DNA of 64,000 nt from Glandiceps talaboti (GCF_964340395.1 NC_135567.1:13816591-13880590); one strand, 5' to 3'; positions 11,170-22,559 are shown, counted from the stretch's first letter. Made by a program: numbers and translations. The notes: generated from the sequence alone by a model not told the origin.

Positions 11170-11945
11170 AGAAATTGATTCTTTTATGACAAATGTGTTC
11201 AATGTTTGCTACCAGAAATCTGTCTTTGGCACGAATTTTTAGCTTATCACGCAAGCTATAAGACTGTATATTGAGAAGTAGCCCACTGTGGTTTTTGTAG
11301 ATCTAAAGTACTAGAGAATCTTTTGTAGCACATTTGTTCACTGTCTACAACCAAAAATCTGTTATTGCCATGAATTTTTAGCTTTACACGCAACCTACAA
11401 AATTGGACATTTACGAAGTTCTCTGATACTTGTGAATCTTTTGTGTCGTATTTCATCAATGTTTGCCGTGAGAAAATCTATGTCATCTGTTTACATTAGT
11501 TTACATCTTAAGATGTATAATCATGTCGTAATCTGCCTTCATCAATGGATAGGCCGCATTATCACTGCGTAGGCTCCTGGGTTTTGTACATCTAAAGTAC
11601 ATCTGAATCATTTCCTTTGTATCACATTCCTTCAATGTTTGCTGGCAGAAAATCCATCTGTCATCTGTTTATTTAGTTGATATCTTTAGAGGCATAATCA
11701 TGTCATAGACTGCCTTCATCAATGGATACATTGGCTGCATTTGTCGCTTCATAGGCTGTTGGGTTTTTGTACAACTAAAGTACATTAGAATCTTTTGTGT
11801 CACATTTCTTCAGTGTTTGCCCACAGAAAAGCTGTCTGTCATCTGTTTACATATATTTTATTTCATTAGAAGCCTGATCGTGTCGTAGTCTTCATTTGTC
11901 GAAATGTTGGCTGGTGGTTTTTGTATAACTTAAGTACACGTTAAT
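11170..11945. repeat. 178-bp tandem repeat, about four units
   Basis: CATCTGTTTA lies at 11484, 11662 and 11840, exactly 178 bp apart each time. Shared blocks are AGAATCTTTTGTGTCACATT, TTCAATGTTTGC, TCATGTCGTAGTCTGCCTTC and TCATCAATGGATA. An older unit occupies 11170-11460. Confidence 0.88.
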
Positions 11946-12235
11946 ATTGTATACGTATGTAAATATGCAAATGACATGGTAATCATGTATTAATTATGTC
12001 TGCATATGTAAATTTATGCAAATAACACTGGTAATGATCTGTTAATTATGTGTTTACATATGTAAATATATGCAAATGACATTGTAATATGTTAATTTTG
12101 TGTACATATGTAAATATATGCAAATTACATTGTAATCTGTTAATTTTATGTGCATATGTTAATATATGCAAATTACATTGTAATCTGTTAATTTTGTGTG
12201 CATATGTAAATATATGCAAATGACATGTATTTCAA
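11945..12235. repeat. 48-54-bp minisatellite carrying octamer motifs
   Basis: Six units, each with ATGCAAAT (11965, 12016, 12070, 12118, 12166 and 12214) next to CATATGTAAATAT and ACATTGTAATCTGTTAATTT. The last three intervals are exactly 48 bp. ATGCAAAT is the octamer bound by POU-domain proteins in animals; whether it is used here is unknown. Confidence 0.9.
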
Positions 12236-12700
12236 TGATATACAAGTATGAGAATTTAGTCAAATGTTCCAGTTGGAATTTATATTTGTTTATGCTGAAT
12301 TTGTGTTAAACTTCAGGTATTGGTATTTTTAGTTCAAAATGTACTCTGTTATTTGACAAAAACAGACTTTTTTCAGCAAAGTGGCATCTACTTTATCTTA
12401 TCTACAATTTACATTCCACTAAAACATCACTAATTTTATCAGAGTAGGTCGGTCTTATTTTCTCAGCACGCTACTTGTTTTCCGTTTTGTCTTAATGATT
12501 AGCAGATATCGAAGTCTGACAACAGCTAGAAGGAAAATTGCCCCAAGGCTTTTTACTCCCCCCCCCCCTCCCCCCTGATTTTATGGACAGTTTATCAGAA
12601 TCTACAGCTGTAAAAAGATTGAATTGGTGTGTGACAGGAAGTGTAAGAGGTTGACACCATTCTGATGTAGGGATGTGAAGCTTGTTATTAAATGTTTGCC
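12235..12700. other. Non-repetitive stretch
   Basis: No gene is seen. A run of 11 C lies at 12558-12568 and is followed by CTCCCCCC. Confidence 0.4.
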
Positions 12701-12789
12701 TGCCTACTTATTTCGGTGAAAATTTATGAAAAATAAAAATGTATGAAAATCTGCATAAATATCATTATTTTTAAATGCATTTTTGACAG

Positions 12790-12910
12790 CAATATTTTTA
12801 TAAATTGTATAGCTGTTAGGCCAATCTAAAATAAAAGTGAAATTTGCTAAAAAGTTTTTAAAATGAAGAAATTGTGAAAAATTTTGGCGGGAAGGTTATA
12901 AGTTTGAAAT
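12790..12910 (-). repeat. R1 interspersed repeat, reverse copy
   Basis: AATCTAAAATAAAAGTGAAA, then AAAAAGTTTTTAAAATG and ATTTTGGCGGGAAGG, the reverse complement of the R1 order. It is shorter than the copy at 31.1 kb. Confidence 0.7.
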
Positions 12911-13289
12911 TTGTCAGATTAGGTAGTATAATACACAGTGAGCATTCTGTCAAGATATAATTTACTGCAAATCAATAATCACATGTATCAAATTCTGAGT
13001 GCATGATCCAGGCAGCAGTGTCATGTGACCCGTAAACTGAAAAAAATTGAATTTGTGTACATAGTGAAGTGGATTGGAATATTGGTTTGCAAATGAACAT
13101 ATTTCTGAAATATTAGAACCTGTCATATTACGATATCTTTAACAATAACCAATAGTTGATTTTTAATGCCAATTTTTGTTCAGTTCTGTGTGATTATGTT
13201 ATCAAAGAAACTGAAATCCAACCTGTCCAATACACAGTAATTCAGTACTTCTCTTTCTCTTTCTACTTGCAACTTACAAAATGCATAAT

Positions 13290-13680
13290 GGAATCAATAT
13301 CCGACCAAAATTGTTAGTACAACATTTTTTTTGCTATTCTGAAATTTTTGGCAAATTTCAACATTATTTTAGATTATAATCATAGAGATAATACTTATTT
13401 TTTAATTCATATCAAAATAATTGCTTAAAAATGATGAAATCTACCAAAAATAATAAAAATGGATTTTCCACATTTTTCAAAATATTTGTAATATGATCCT
13501 TTCAATTTTTCTGCAGTTTTATCAGAATTTTCTTCTCCCACATGTTATTTTTGCAGTTTTGGTATTAAAGAAACCCTAAAAAATATTGTTTTTTTTCTTT
13601 AATTTTTGGAATTTTGAAATATTTTGGTAATTTTGACTTTATTTCAAACACTTAGTTTCTTTATAGGCAGTTTTATTGAA
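13290..13680 (+). repeat. R1 copies, decayed
   Basis: GACCAAAATTGTTAGTACAA, then TTTCAACATTATTTTAGATT at about 13358, matches the R1 layout. The AT-rich text that follows contains further loose echoes (TTTTATCAGAATTTTC, TTTGACTTTATTTC). Confidence 0.5.
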
Positions 13681-13919
13681 CAATGTGAAAGGTATAGCAA
13701 TCATTCAGGTTGCAGATAATACATGTATTTATAGCATAATTTGAAAATGATACAAAATTTATCAAACGATTTATATTGGCAAGGAAGACTTATTCCAGTA
13801 TGCAAACAAGTGTGTAAATAATTGAGATAGAGTGATTTGATATCATAGGTCGCCACAGCTAAATGAGTATAGATATTACCAAGATGTCGAACATCAACTA
13901 TTCTGATAAAATGTTTAGT

Positions 13920-14160
13920 GGTATGTTGTTCAAAATGTGAAATTTTAACCGTTTTGATAAAAATTTTATTCACTTTTTGCTCAAGATGTGTACCTTAAAC
14001 TGTTACAATGAAAATTTTATCTGTGTGTGTTTCAAAATGTGACATTTTTAACTCGTTTGATGAATTTTTTATTCTTTTTTTGCTGAAAATGTGACATTTT
14101 AACTGTTGTAATGAAAATTTTATTCACTTATTACTCAAAATGTGATATCATTTATATAAG
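13920..14160. repeat. ~62-bp tandem repeat, four units
   Basis: CAAAATGTGACATTTTAAC-type blocks alternate with GATGAAAATTTTATTCACTT-type blocks four times at roughly 62-bp spacing. The preceding 90-residue minus-strand frame (13701-13973) ends inside this array and is not recognised. Confidence 0.75.
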
Positions 14161-14164
14161 TCTG

Positions 14165-14720
14165 ACATCAGGGATACAGAAATTAACCGTTGATGCATCG
14201 AGTCTGCATATTAAGGAAAATGGTCTTTTAGAAAACTTTTAACAAATTTCACATCAAAATCACGTTATGATAATGTCAAGTTATTAATCACATGATCAAA
14301 AAATAAGGTGTATTGCATTACAACAGTGTTAAAAATTGTGGTATAGATGAAATATCAAAGTTTACTTTGTCAACACCACATTTAGTCTAGTTCTCTTACG
14401 GTATCATGATTTACACCTCCACTCACAGTCTAGTCAAAGTCGTTACTCTAGAAGTCCTGAGATGCATGAGATGTAATCTAGTTCCTATACAGAATCATTA
14501 CTATTTACACCTCCACTCACAGTATAGTCAATGTCATTACTCTAGAAGTCCTTCTTTTGAAGAACTTATCAAATTTTACATGTCAACATCACATGTCAAG
14601 TTTTTGTACACATTTGTGTCGTTAATACAGAAAGGAGCGTTGGTGCATCAAGACTGATACTGCGTTAAGAAAGTAATTCTTCTGAGGAACTTATCAAATT
14701 TTACATGTAAATAATGCATT
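14165..14720. repeat. ~450-bp duplication with relict 47-bp units
   Basis: Two parts around 14180-14280 and 14620-14715 share ACAGAAA, CGTTG(A/G)TGCATC, AAGACTG/GAGTCTG and TTATCAAATTTTACATGT-like blocks. Between them, 14380-14550 carries TAGTCTAGTTC, ATTTACACCTCCACTCAC and GTCTAGTCAAAGTCGTTACT with TAGAAGTCCTGAGATG. These match both the unit and the right-hand flank of the 5.4-6.6 kb array. The 83-residue frame here is repeat-derived. Confidence 0.75.
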
Positions 14721-15230
14721 GAGTTTGAAGACATTAATACCACTCTAGGACGGCCATTAGTCTATTAGTACAGATTTTGATGTTTCAGCGTCGCCATACA
14801 CAGACAGCGTGTCTGTTTGATTCCCTACCACGGGATTGTGCCCACGTATTTAACGTTTAAATGCAGCGAGGATATGCATCAAGTAACATAAAAAATTGAC
14901 GAAAATAATTGAATTTTCATGAATAATTTTCGATTAATTCCCTGTGCTTGCCGCCGTATTGTATGCAGTAATTCTTAAACATACAGGTGAATGAATTGTT
15001 GCTTCTCCGGAGAGACCACTGAATACACTATGTAATTTGGCTAACTTGAAAGAGAATTGACGCTATCGTACGTAAACAAACAGTCGGGGCTAGAGTGACT
15101 CAGTACCGACTCGGTTCAAATTGTTTAGTGGTTGCCGAGAGTGCTGATAAGTAATAGACAAAGAATTCCCATGTGACTTAAACCTGTCTGTTCAATCTAA
15201 GAAATGACGTCAAATTCTTCAATTTGTAAA
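14720..15230. other. Non-repetitive stretch
   Basis: No repeat or gene is recognised. It is less AT-rich than its surroundings (around 14740-14880 and 15060-15140) and could hold conserved non-coding sequence; comparison with a relative would decide. Confidence 0.4.
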
Positions 15231-15234
15231 AATG

Positions 15235-15425
15235 TGATATGATCTTCAATAATTTTGATAAATTTTCCTTTGTAAAGAATTTGATTCCATCATATATTAA
15301 TATTGAACATGGCTTTGTTTTGTACAAATTTGATTTCATCTTTCAATAATATTGATAAATTTTCCTTTGTAAGGAATTTGATTGCATCTTTTAATAATAT
15401 CGATATTGAAAATATTGAACCAAAG
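15235..15425. repeat. ~110-bp degenerate duplication
   Basis: TTGATAAATTTTCCTTTGTA, then GGAATTTGATT and AATAATATTGA/CGATATTGAA, occurs twice. Confidence 0.65.
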
Positions 15426-15821
15426 TTCACGTGTCAGTCGTAATTATACTTTCGATTGTAAGGTAATGGAAGATCTCTCTTTTCTGCTCGTGATGAAAAA
15501 AATAGAGTGACGTATCAAAATGTTTACTCTGAAACTAGATTGTTCAATTTGCACAACTGTCGATATTCTTTACACAACTCTTAGTACTGGTAATCCAAAT
15601 GGGACTTACATGTTGGGTTTTGTGTGTCTGTGCAGGCATGTGTGCATGGAGGGATGGCATGCATTCACCCTCGTGCCTCATGTCTAGCATGCACCAACTG
15701 ATTTCAACCAAACCTGGCACAAAGGTAACTTACTACGTGAGACATACGCCTGTCACTTTGTTTTACAACTGAATGAAATATGGCCAAATGACAAGAATTG
15801 ATAGTCTGAAGATACACGAGT

Positions 15822-16106
15822 AACTATTAACTTTGAGCTCTTGAGGCCCCCCCCCCCCTCCTCCCTAAATTGTCAATCAGATTACCATTAACTTTGAGCC
15901 ATGGATCTGTAGCGTTAACTTCCCCTCCTCCCCTCCCTACATTGTCAATCAGATTACCATTGACTTTGAGCCGTGAATCTGTAGCCTTAACCTCCCCTCT
16001 TCCCCTCCCTACATTGTCAATCAGACTAACCATTAACTTTGAGCCCAGAATCTGTAGAGTTTACCCCCCCCCTCCCTCTCCCCTCCCCTGCCTACATTGT
16101 CAATCA
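15822..16106. repeat. 72-bp pyrimidine-rich minisatellite
   Basis: ATTGTCAATCA starts at 15869, 15941, 16013 and 16096 (72, 72 and 83 bp). Each is preceded by a C/T-only tract such as CCCCTCCTCCCCTCCCTAC, and the first three are followed by GA(T/C)TA, CCATT(A/G)ACTTTGAGCC. The open frames on both strands (15827-16118) are artefacts of a period divisible by three. Confidence 0.93.
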
Positions 16107-16720
16107 CTCCGTTCATAAGAAAAGACTTTATTTTCAATCATACATCCAAAATTAAAGTTTTTGCTTCAGTGAAGAGAGTCGTCTTACTTGTAAGACATCC
16201 GATAAAGAAACAAGATACAACCTAAATATAAAATCTTCACCATGTCTTTACATCTCTCTAATTCATTCATGATTGACAGACTTGTAAATGAGATATCGAT
16301 TTAATTATTCATCACAAACATGATATGAAAACAGACTGATAAATTATGCAACACTGGACAAAATAACTATTAATTATTTATCATGTATTCATTCGTGATG
16401 GATGGAATTCATCATCACAAATATTTGATTTACAAGATTTAATTCCAGTGTTTGCGATAATTCATTCACGTGCACGTAAGTCATTTGAAGTTAACGAGTA
16501 ATTTGATACATTGATCGTATTTTGTTGTCTTTAAACTTATTAAAATCTAGACTATTATTAATGAGAGCTACATCATGTATTTGCATTGAGATTTGTACAT
16601 GTATTCAAATTGAGATTTGTACATGTATTCAAATTGAGATTTGTATGTAGAATGAAACGACGGGTTTGATGACGAGTTTCATGATGGGGTTGATGACGAG
16701 TTGACAAGGCCTTTTGTTTA
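16107..16720. promoter_or_regulatory. Non-repetitive stretch rich in homeodomain-type motifs
   Basis: This non-repetitive AT-rich stretch contains TGATTGACAG at 16270-16279, a full match to the PBX-MEIS/PREP composite site known in animals, with several TAATTA or TTAATTA cores (about 16301-16378) and GATTTACAAG/ATGATTGAC neighbours. The content resembles developmental enhancers. A short 24-bp repeat (CATGTATTCAAATTGAGATT) interrupts it at 16573-16645. Regulatory function is inference only. Confidence 0.3.
16573..16645. repeat. 24-bp direct repeat, three units
   Basis: Three consecutive copies of GTACATGTATTCAAATTGAG followed by ATTT, the first slightly diverged. Confidence 0.9.
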
Positions 16721-16827
16721 TGTTAAAACTTTATTTTACGGACATTTTGACCTGGGGGGGGGGTCTCCAGGGTCTAAATAATAAAATGAGCAAATAAAAT
16801 AATCAAAATGATGGAAGAGTCACAGAC

Positions 16828-16834
16828 ACACATG

Positions 16835-16874
<40 letters not shown>

Positions 16875-16925
16875 GAGGGAGGGAGAGAGGAGGGAGGGAG
16901 ACAGATGGAGACAGAAAGAGAGAAC

Positions 16926-17017
<92 letters not shown>

Positions 17018-17075
17018 GGTGGGGTGGAGAGACGAAGAGAGAGGGATGGAGGGAGAGAGGAGAGAGAGAGAAGTA
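16828..17075. repeat. (GA)n microsatellite with GACA and poly-G segments
   Basis: A purine-only tract: GAGAGAGA, (GACA)n, GGGAGAGAGG variants, a long pure (GA)n around 16934-17007 and a run of 13 G at about 17007-17019. Frames of 98 and 105 residues on the two strands are pure arginine/glutamate or serine/leucine repeats and are not genes. Perfect purine mirror tracts of this kind can form triplex (H-DNA). Confidence 0.97.
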
Positions 17076-17348
17076 ACCTGCAGGAGCTCACAATGGTAGT
17101 TTAATGTAGAGTTTAGTAGATTTTGTAGTAGCTGGAAGTAGCTCTACACACTGTATAAGAGAAATGACAGGTTGGATTTTATGATGAAAGATGTATTTGA
17201 CACGACTGACTTGATGTTAATCCGTGAATTATGAGTATGTGTGATGACATAGCATATATCCCATAATATGTGGAGTCAAGTGGAAAGTGAAAGACACGCA
17301 AATGTGTCATCCTTGAAAGGATATTCCGACTTGGAAATGAATCATCAA

Positions 17349-17452
17349 CGACTATCCAGTGTTATCCCGCTATCCAGTGTTGTCCCGCTATCCAGTGTTG
17401 TCCCACTATCCAGTGTTATCCCGGAATGCTATCCAGTGTTATCCCGGAACTA
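17349..17452. repeat. 18-bp minisatellite
   Basis: CTATCCAGTGTTATCCCG and its TGTCCCG/TGTCCCA variants occur five times, the last separated by GAATG. The period is divisible by three, which explains the 77-residue frame across it. Confidence 0.93.
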
Positions 17453-17534
17453 CACAAAGAGGGGTGTTCCTAGACATTCTTTCAATGTAGCACTCATATA
17501 GGTTGTAACTCCCCTGTGTTTTTACTATTATGGG

Positions 17535-18257
17535 CTTGGAACCCTGGTAACCCTGGTAACAGGAAAAGGGGGAAATCTGGTAAAATTCGCACGGTTTCCC
17601 ATACATTGTACCATAATTTTGGTAGGGAACCCTGGTAAAATGACTGGGGAACTCAGGTAGATTTTACCTACTTACCACCCTTAACAAAAACACTGGTAGG
17701 GAACCCTGGTAAAATAACAGGGTACTCAGGTGGATTTTATCTACTTGCTGCCCTTAACAAAAACACTGGTAGAGAACCCTGGTAAAATGACATGGGAACT
17801 CATGTACATTTTACCTACTTACTGCCCTTAACAAAAACAGTGGTAGGGAACCCTGGTAAAATAACTGGGAACTCAGGTAGATTTTACCTACTTACCACCC
17901 TTAACAAAAGCACTGGTAGGGAACCCTGGTAAAATAACAGGGTACTCAGGTAGATTTTACCTACTTACCACCCTTAACAAAAGCACTGGTAGGAAACCCT
18001 GGTAAAATAACAGGGTACTCAGGTAGATTTTACCTACTTACCACCCATAACAAAAACACTGGTAGGGAACCCTGGTAAAATAACAGGGGAACGCAGGTAG
18101 ATTTTACCTACTTACCACCTTTAACAAAAGCACTGGTAGGGAACCCTGGTAAAATAACTGGGAACTCAGGTAGATTTTACCTATACAAACTACCCTTAAC
18201 AAAAACGCTTGTAGGGAAAACCCAAGGTGGCAAAATGACTTGGGAACCCAGTTTTCT
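17535..18257 (+). repeat. 73-74-bp minisatellite family, array C
   Basis: About nine units start at 17618, 17692, 17765, 17839, 17912, 17985, 18058, 18132 and 18207 (spacings 73-75). The consensus is ACTGGTAGGGAACCCTGG, TAAAATAAC(A/T)GGG, ACTCAGGTAGATTTTACC and TACTTACCACCCTTAACAAA. The first unit (17535-17617) is a different, 78-bp-type unit (GGGGGAAATCTGGTAAAATT, GGTTTCCCATACATTG) matching the 41.6-kb array, so this locus joins both families. Confidence 0.95.
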
Positions 18258-18258
18258 C

Positions 18259-18462
18259 CTGGTAATAAAATTTCTACTCACAGAGTCAAAAATTTTCTGG
18301 AAGCAAATCCCGAAGTTTTGCTGACATCTTGTCAGCATCATCGGAGGTGTACTACCGGTACAATGAGTTATCCTGGCAATGTAGATGAGACATCAGAAAA
18401 ATTTGGGTTTGCTTTCAAGATATTTTTTGACTCTGTGAGTAGAAATTTCATTATTAGGTATA
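18259..18462. mobile_element. Foldback element (MITE-like)
   Basis: AAATTTCTACTCACAGAGTC near the left end returns as GACTCTGTGAGTAGAAATTT near the right. The pairing extends inward through GGAAGCAAATCCCGAA and TTTGGGTTTGCTTTC, giving arms of about 70 bp and a loop of about 60 bp. It directly abuts the end of array C. The 84-residue plus and 64-residue minus frames fall within the arms. No second copy was found in this window. Confidence 0.8.
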
Positions 18463-18479
18463 AAGTCAGAGTCCATCTT

Positions 18480-18890
18480 CATAATTTCATTTGATTGTGT
18501 AAAGGACTTGAATAATGATATTATTTTTTGACAAAGTATTGCGAGCACGTAATGATATTTTTCATTTTGTTTGTGTGATGATAACAATACTAGTAAAGTG
18601 AAAGATTATTTCAGATGACTTTTTCGTCAAAATTTCTATTTTCTCTTGATTTTTGCAAAATGACTCGCACAATGCAATTGTTTGACAGAATATTGCAAGC
18701 AAATGAAAATATACCTGCTTGTAAGGATGATCACACTAGAGAGCTGAGAAAAATTGTTTTTGGTGACCTGATGGTCAAAAATGTATTTTCTCTTAATTTT
18801 TGTGAAGGACTTACACAATGATGTTGTTTGACAGTGTACGAAGATTGCGGAATGATTAATAGGCAGTAGCCACGTCATACTAAGTGAAAA
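18480..18890. repeat. ~150-bp degenerate tandem repeat
   Basis: Three loose units contain GGACTT, ACAATGATGTTGTTTGACAG and TTTTCTCTTGATTTTTG (near 18512, 18670 and 18817). Confidence 0.7.
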
Positions 18891-19009
18891 ATGACAAAAA
18901 ATTATGAATTGTGCAAAATTTCATCAAAAATGCTATTAAAGTGGAACGACGATACGACATATTTGGTTAATCAAATTACAGGATAATGGCAGGTAGCCAT
19001 GATTGATTC

Positions 19010-20100
19010 TAGGTTCTTTGATACACTAATAGTTGAACTCCTTGTCATATCAGATTTGTAATGGCCGACATGTAAGATATGTAATTTCACACCAGTATGA
19101 ATAGATACTAAACATACGTGATCGATATTGAAGTGTCGAAAAACCACAGTAATCTGTTGTAAGTCACTTTGACGAATGTTCACCTGACTCCTGACAGTGA
19201 TACACATCTGTTCACAACGTACGATTGAGTGCTGATAGCGTACCAGATGTCTTCAAATATTTTGGGTGAAAGTTTGTGAAATTATGAATATGATCAATTT
19301 CAAGTCATAATTTTGGTGACAATTCATAACTTATGATCAATTGTTTGATTTCTGTCTAAAATAAGTTTATAATTTGGTATTTTTTCAGAAAAACATAAAA
19401 GTTTTGTTGAAATGATATTGATGTGTGCAAAAATCTAGGTTCATAATCTGTTGTAAGTCACTTTGACAAATACCCTGTCAAACACCTGATACTCATTTCA
19501 TTACATGTACATATAATAGCATTCTGATAATACCCACCAGATGTGTGAAAATGATATTGGATAAAAGTTTAAATTTTATGTTTTTTGAATCATACTTTTT
19601 GTACCAATTTATGTTTAAAGGTAATATCTCAGATTCCTGTGCAAAATTGATCCAAAAATTTGCATTTTTTTTAAAGAAAAACCTAAATTTTTGTCAATGA
19701 TATATTGTTGAAGTGTCCATTACCTTTGATAATCTGTCAGAAGTCACTTTGACAAATGCCTTGTGTTACTCCTGATACCCATCTATTCACACCATTATAG
19801 TACATAGGAGATTTAATATATAGATTACCTATTCAATACCAGGTGCTTGAAAATGTTGAAATGAAATGTTCAATTTTCTGTGATATTAACACGTTTGAAC
19901 TATAATTTTGACATCATTACATACATTAAGATTAATTGTTCAATTCTGGTCTAAAATAAATTTATATCTTGAATTTTTTTTTAGAAAACCAAAATTTTGT
20001 TTGCTAATATAAATGTCTATTACCTAAATAATTATCTGTCATAAGTCACTTTGATCAATGTCTATTCAGACTCCAGATAGCCACTGCAATGGGATAGTCC
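19010..20100. repeat. ~295-bp tandem repeat, four units
   Basis: AAGTCACTTTGA preceded by AATCTGTTGT or ATCTGTCA lies at 19161, 19455, 19741 and 20043 (294, 286 and 302 bp apart). It is followed in three units by CTCCTGA(T/C)A, C(A/C)CAT-type text. The inner parts share TTCAATTTC/TTTCTGTCTAAAATAA and AAAACATAAAAGTTTTG-like blocks. This is the longest period in the window. Confidence 0.85.
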
Positions 20101-20140
20101 CAATTGCGTTGTAATAGGCCTAATAAAAAAAAATGCTTAT

Positions 20141-20476
20141 TTAATTTTCTTTTGCATTTTTATCCAAAATGATGAAATTTTGGTATGTTCTGACTTCTTT
20201 TTCTGGCCGTCTAGCATGAGGTAAAATACTATTGCAGGTTCCGAGAATCACAACTTGAGAGACAATTTCTGTAAGGATGCAGACACTGCACTGCAAACCT
20301 GTTTGGTAGTCATCATGCTTTGTCATGTGTGCTAGCACACACTTGTTTTTGCAGGTCATGTTCTTGGAAGATTTACAGAGAAAATTAGAAATGAAATTTA
20401 ATTTCCTTCTTATTTGCAGGCTAAATGGCTTGTCTTGACTTTCACTCACAAGAGATGGAAGTCGGAGATTTTGCAT
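20141..20476 (-). other. 111-residue open frame, unrecognised
   Basis: This is the longest open frame outside obvious arrays. It is rich in Lys, Ser and Ile, with four cysteines clustered in a stretch reading CSVC and flanking residues. It shows no family I recognise, no transmembrane segment or signal peptide, and no splice-like context. At this AT content an open frame of this length is expected by chance in 64 kb, so I do not call it a gene. Confidence 0.15.
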
Positions 20477-20499
20477 TCTGATGGACTTGATCCCTCATC

Positions 20500-21010
20500 A
20501 CTCTGTATACAACTTATTGGTCTCTAGGGTATTGGTGTTGCCGGCATTTTAATGTCACCAATATTTGATTTTGTCCAAGAATTCTTTTTTCGTACATATT
20601 TGAAGAATTTTTTGGGAATAAGTCCGATATTTGATGTTTGTTTTGCAGTTTTGATCCAAAAATAATGGAAAATTTTGATTAAATTTTGGAATGTACGACA
20701 AAATGTACAAATTCCCCAAACCTATTGCAAGGCATCAGGTTTGTGTTGCCATTATTTAATGCGTTCATCAAACATTAAACTAAATTGATTTCGTGAAAGA
20801 ATTCACTTCCATATATATTTGAATTTTTTAAAGACTAAATTGCTTATTTGATGTTTATTTTGTAGTTTTGAACCAAAATAAATGCAAAACGTTGATGAAA
20901 TTTTGGTATGTTCGACAATATGTCCAAATTCCCCATGGCAAAGCATCATGACGATTGGAAACACACAGTTAATCCTACTGATGTTGTCATCGTACATGAT
21001 ATGACTTCTG
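20500..21010. repeat. 217-bp tandem duplication
   Basis: ATTTGATGTTT lies at 20629 and 20846. The two units share TTTTGCAGTTTTGA, CCAAAAT, AATTTTGG(A/T)ATGT(A/T)CGACAA, ATGT(A/C)CAAATTCCCCA and GGCAT-like blocks, and partial echoes occur near 20150-20190. Confidence 0.8.
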
Positions 21011-22290
21011 ATAGGCAGGTGACAATTTTCAAAGTTATTGAAGTGTTTATAGTGATTGTAATCACCTTGTAACGAAAACCCTATGGGTCAGGTATAATTT
21101 TCCAGTTTGGTAGAAATTGTCTGAATTTTAATTGAAAAATTGGTAATTCCCAGTAAAGTTTCGGTAATCGCACCCTTGGGGAGCCATTATTACGATGACT
21201 ACAAATCATAGGTTATTGTTGTGTGCCATCACGGTCGGTGATTGAGTTTGTCATCCTTAATGGTCTTTTACTGTTTGAGTATAATTGCGGTAACATTATC
21301 CCTAAAAATCCATTTTCTAAAAATATTACTCAAAATTTGCAAAATATTTTGATAAAAAAATCCTTTTAACTCCAAATACTATTATTTTGGTTCAAAAATC
21401 AAAAGTTTTGGTGACAAAATTTTGAGTCCGACAAAATTTGATATTTTTGAAAGTGTTACTACGGTAACGGTAATTGGAAATCAAATGGTTAATCCCGGCC
21501 ACTGTTAATTTGTATGATTTGACTGCTGATTACCTCATTTGCTGACTCCATGTGCAGGCAGATATGCCTCGGGCAAAATGTTCAGACAAATTGGGTAATT
21601 TTTGAGCTGTTGTCGGCACTCCTTCAGGCGAGATGTGAGTTGCTCGGTTAGATTATGAAAAAAAGCAATTACGTGAGAAGAGCTACATTGAAACTTCTGC
21701 CATCACACAACTTTTAGATAACTGTTATTGTCACTTTACGACACCCTGGTGAGAGAGAAAGGGGCATGTCTGGTAAACTCTTACTGTTTCTTTGAACTGG
21801 AAAATAGCGTATTTGAAATTTTGTGTTGAGTATCTCAATCTTGCTGTCACAACCTGCAATAGCTGCAACTAAGACATTTTTTTTCAGAAAAATTAACCCA
21901 AAGATAAATCCTGTTTTCACTTTATTTTATTGACGAAAGACTGTTGTTATATGTAATGCAGTGTTATTTACATAAATTACAGATTTTATTGAAAATATTT
22001 CATTTTCAATAAAAATTGATCAGTTAGTTATAAAAAGTCTCTGTCAGTAACTTGTCCATATTGTCTGTAGGTAGTATAGTGGCAAATTTAAATCTTGAGT
22101 GAAAGTTCAGTTTTGAATCAGTCACTGTGTTAAATTTAGTTGTAACTGGAGTATCATTTTTTGATAAGACAGCAACAACCAATTCACTGAAAAATAATAC
22201 CAATAATTAGACATTGTACAAGTTAACCAGTGGTTAATATTATCCATAACCTGTACAGAACCAGGTCAAAATCATGATTGCCATTGAGGA
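21010..22290. other. Non-repetitive stretch
   Basis: Mostly unstructured AT-rich sequence, with no gene or array recognised. Small frames (for example 68 residues at 21714-21920, minus) are not recognised. Confidence 0.4.
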
Positions 22291-22457
22291 GCAGTTATGT
22301 AATGTCCAAATATGGTATATTTGTCAGCTCAGGATGCTACTTATACACTGTTTACGTCACTATAGCAGTTGGGGTTCACTGATTGGATGAACAACTTTTT
22401 GTGCTGATTGAGGGACTTTGACCAGACTGTGGTAAGAAACAGTTGGTATCCAGACTA
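22291..22457 (+). repeat. 170-bp dispersed repeat, copy 2
   Basis: This matches 6760-6929 almost throughout (GTCAGCTCAGGATGCTACTT and GGGACTTTGACCAGACTGTG are shared exactly). The largest difference is GTAAGAAACAG versus TTTAGTACCACAG near the right end. A frame of 82 residues starts inside this copy and runs into the next array; it is not recognised as a protein. Confidence 0.9.
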
Positions 22458-22559
22458 GGGAAGAGTGAGAGCCAGAAATCTCTACACAACCGAATTCTAG
22501 GCCACATTTACGTTAATATCTGTAGATTGGCCCAGAATTGGAGAATATATTTCTCATAT

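Noticed and set aside
16774-17104. 98- to 105-residue frames on both strands
   Set aside because: They are translations of a (GA)n microsatellite, giving Arg-Glu or Ser-Leu repeats.
20141-20476. 111-residue minus-strand frame as a gene
   Set aside because: No family resemblance, no supporting context, and a length expected by chance; listed only as an open frame.
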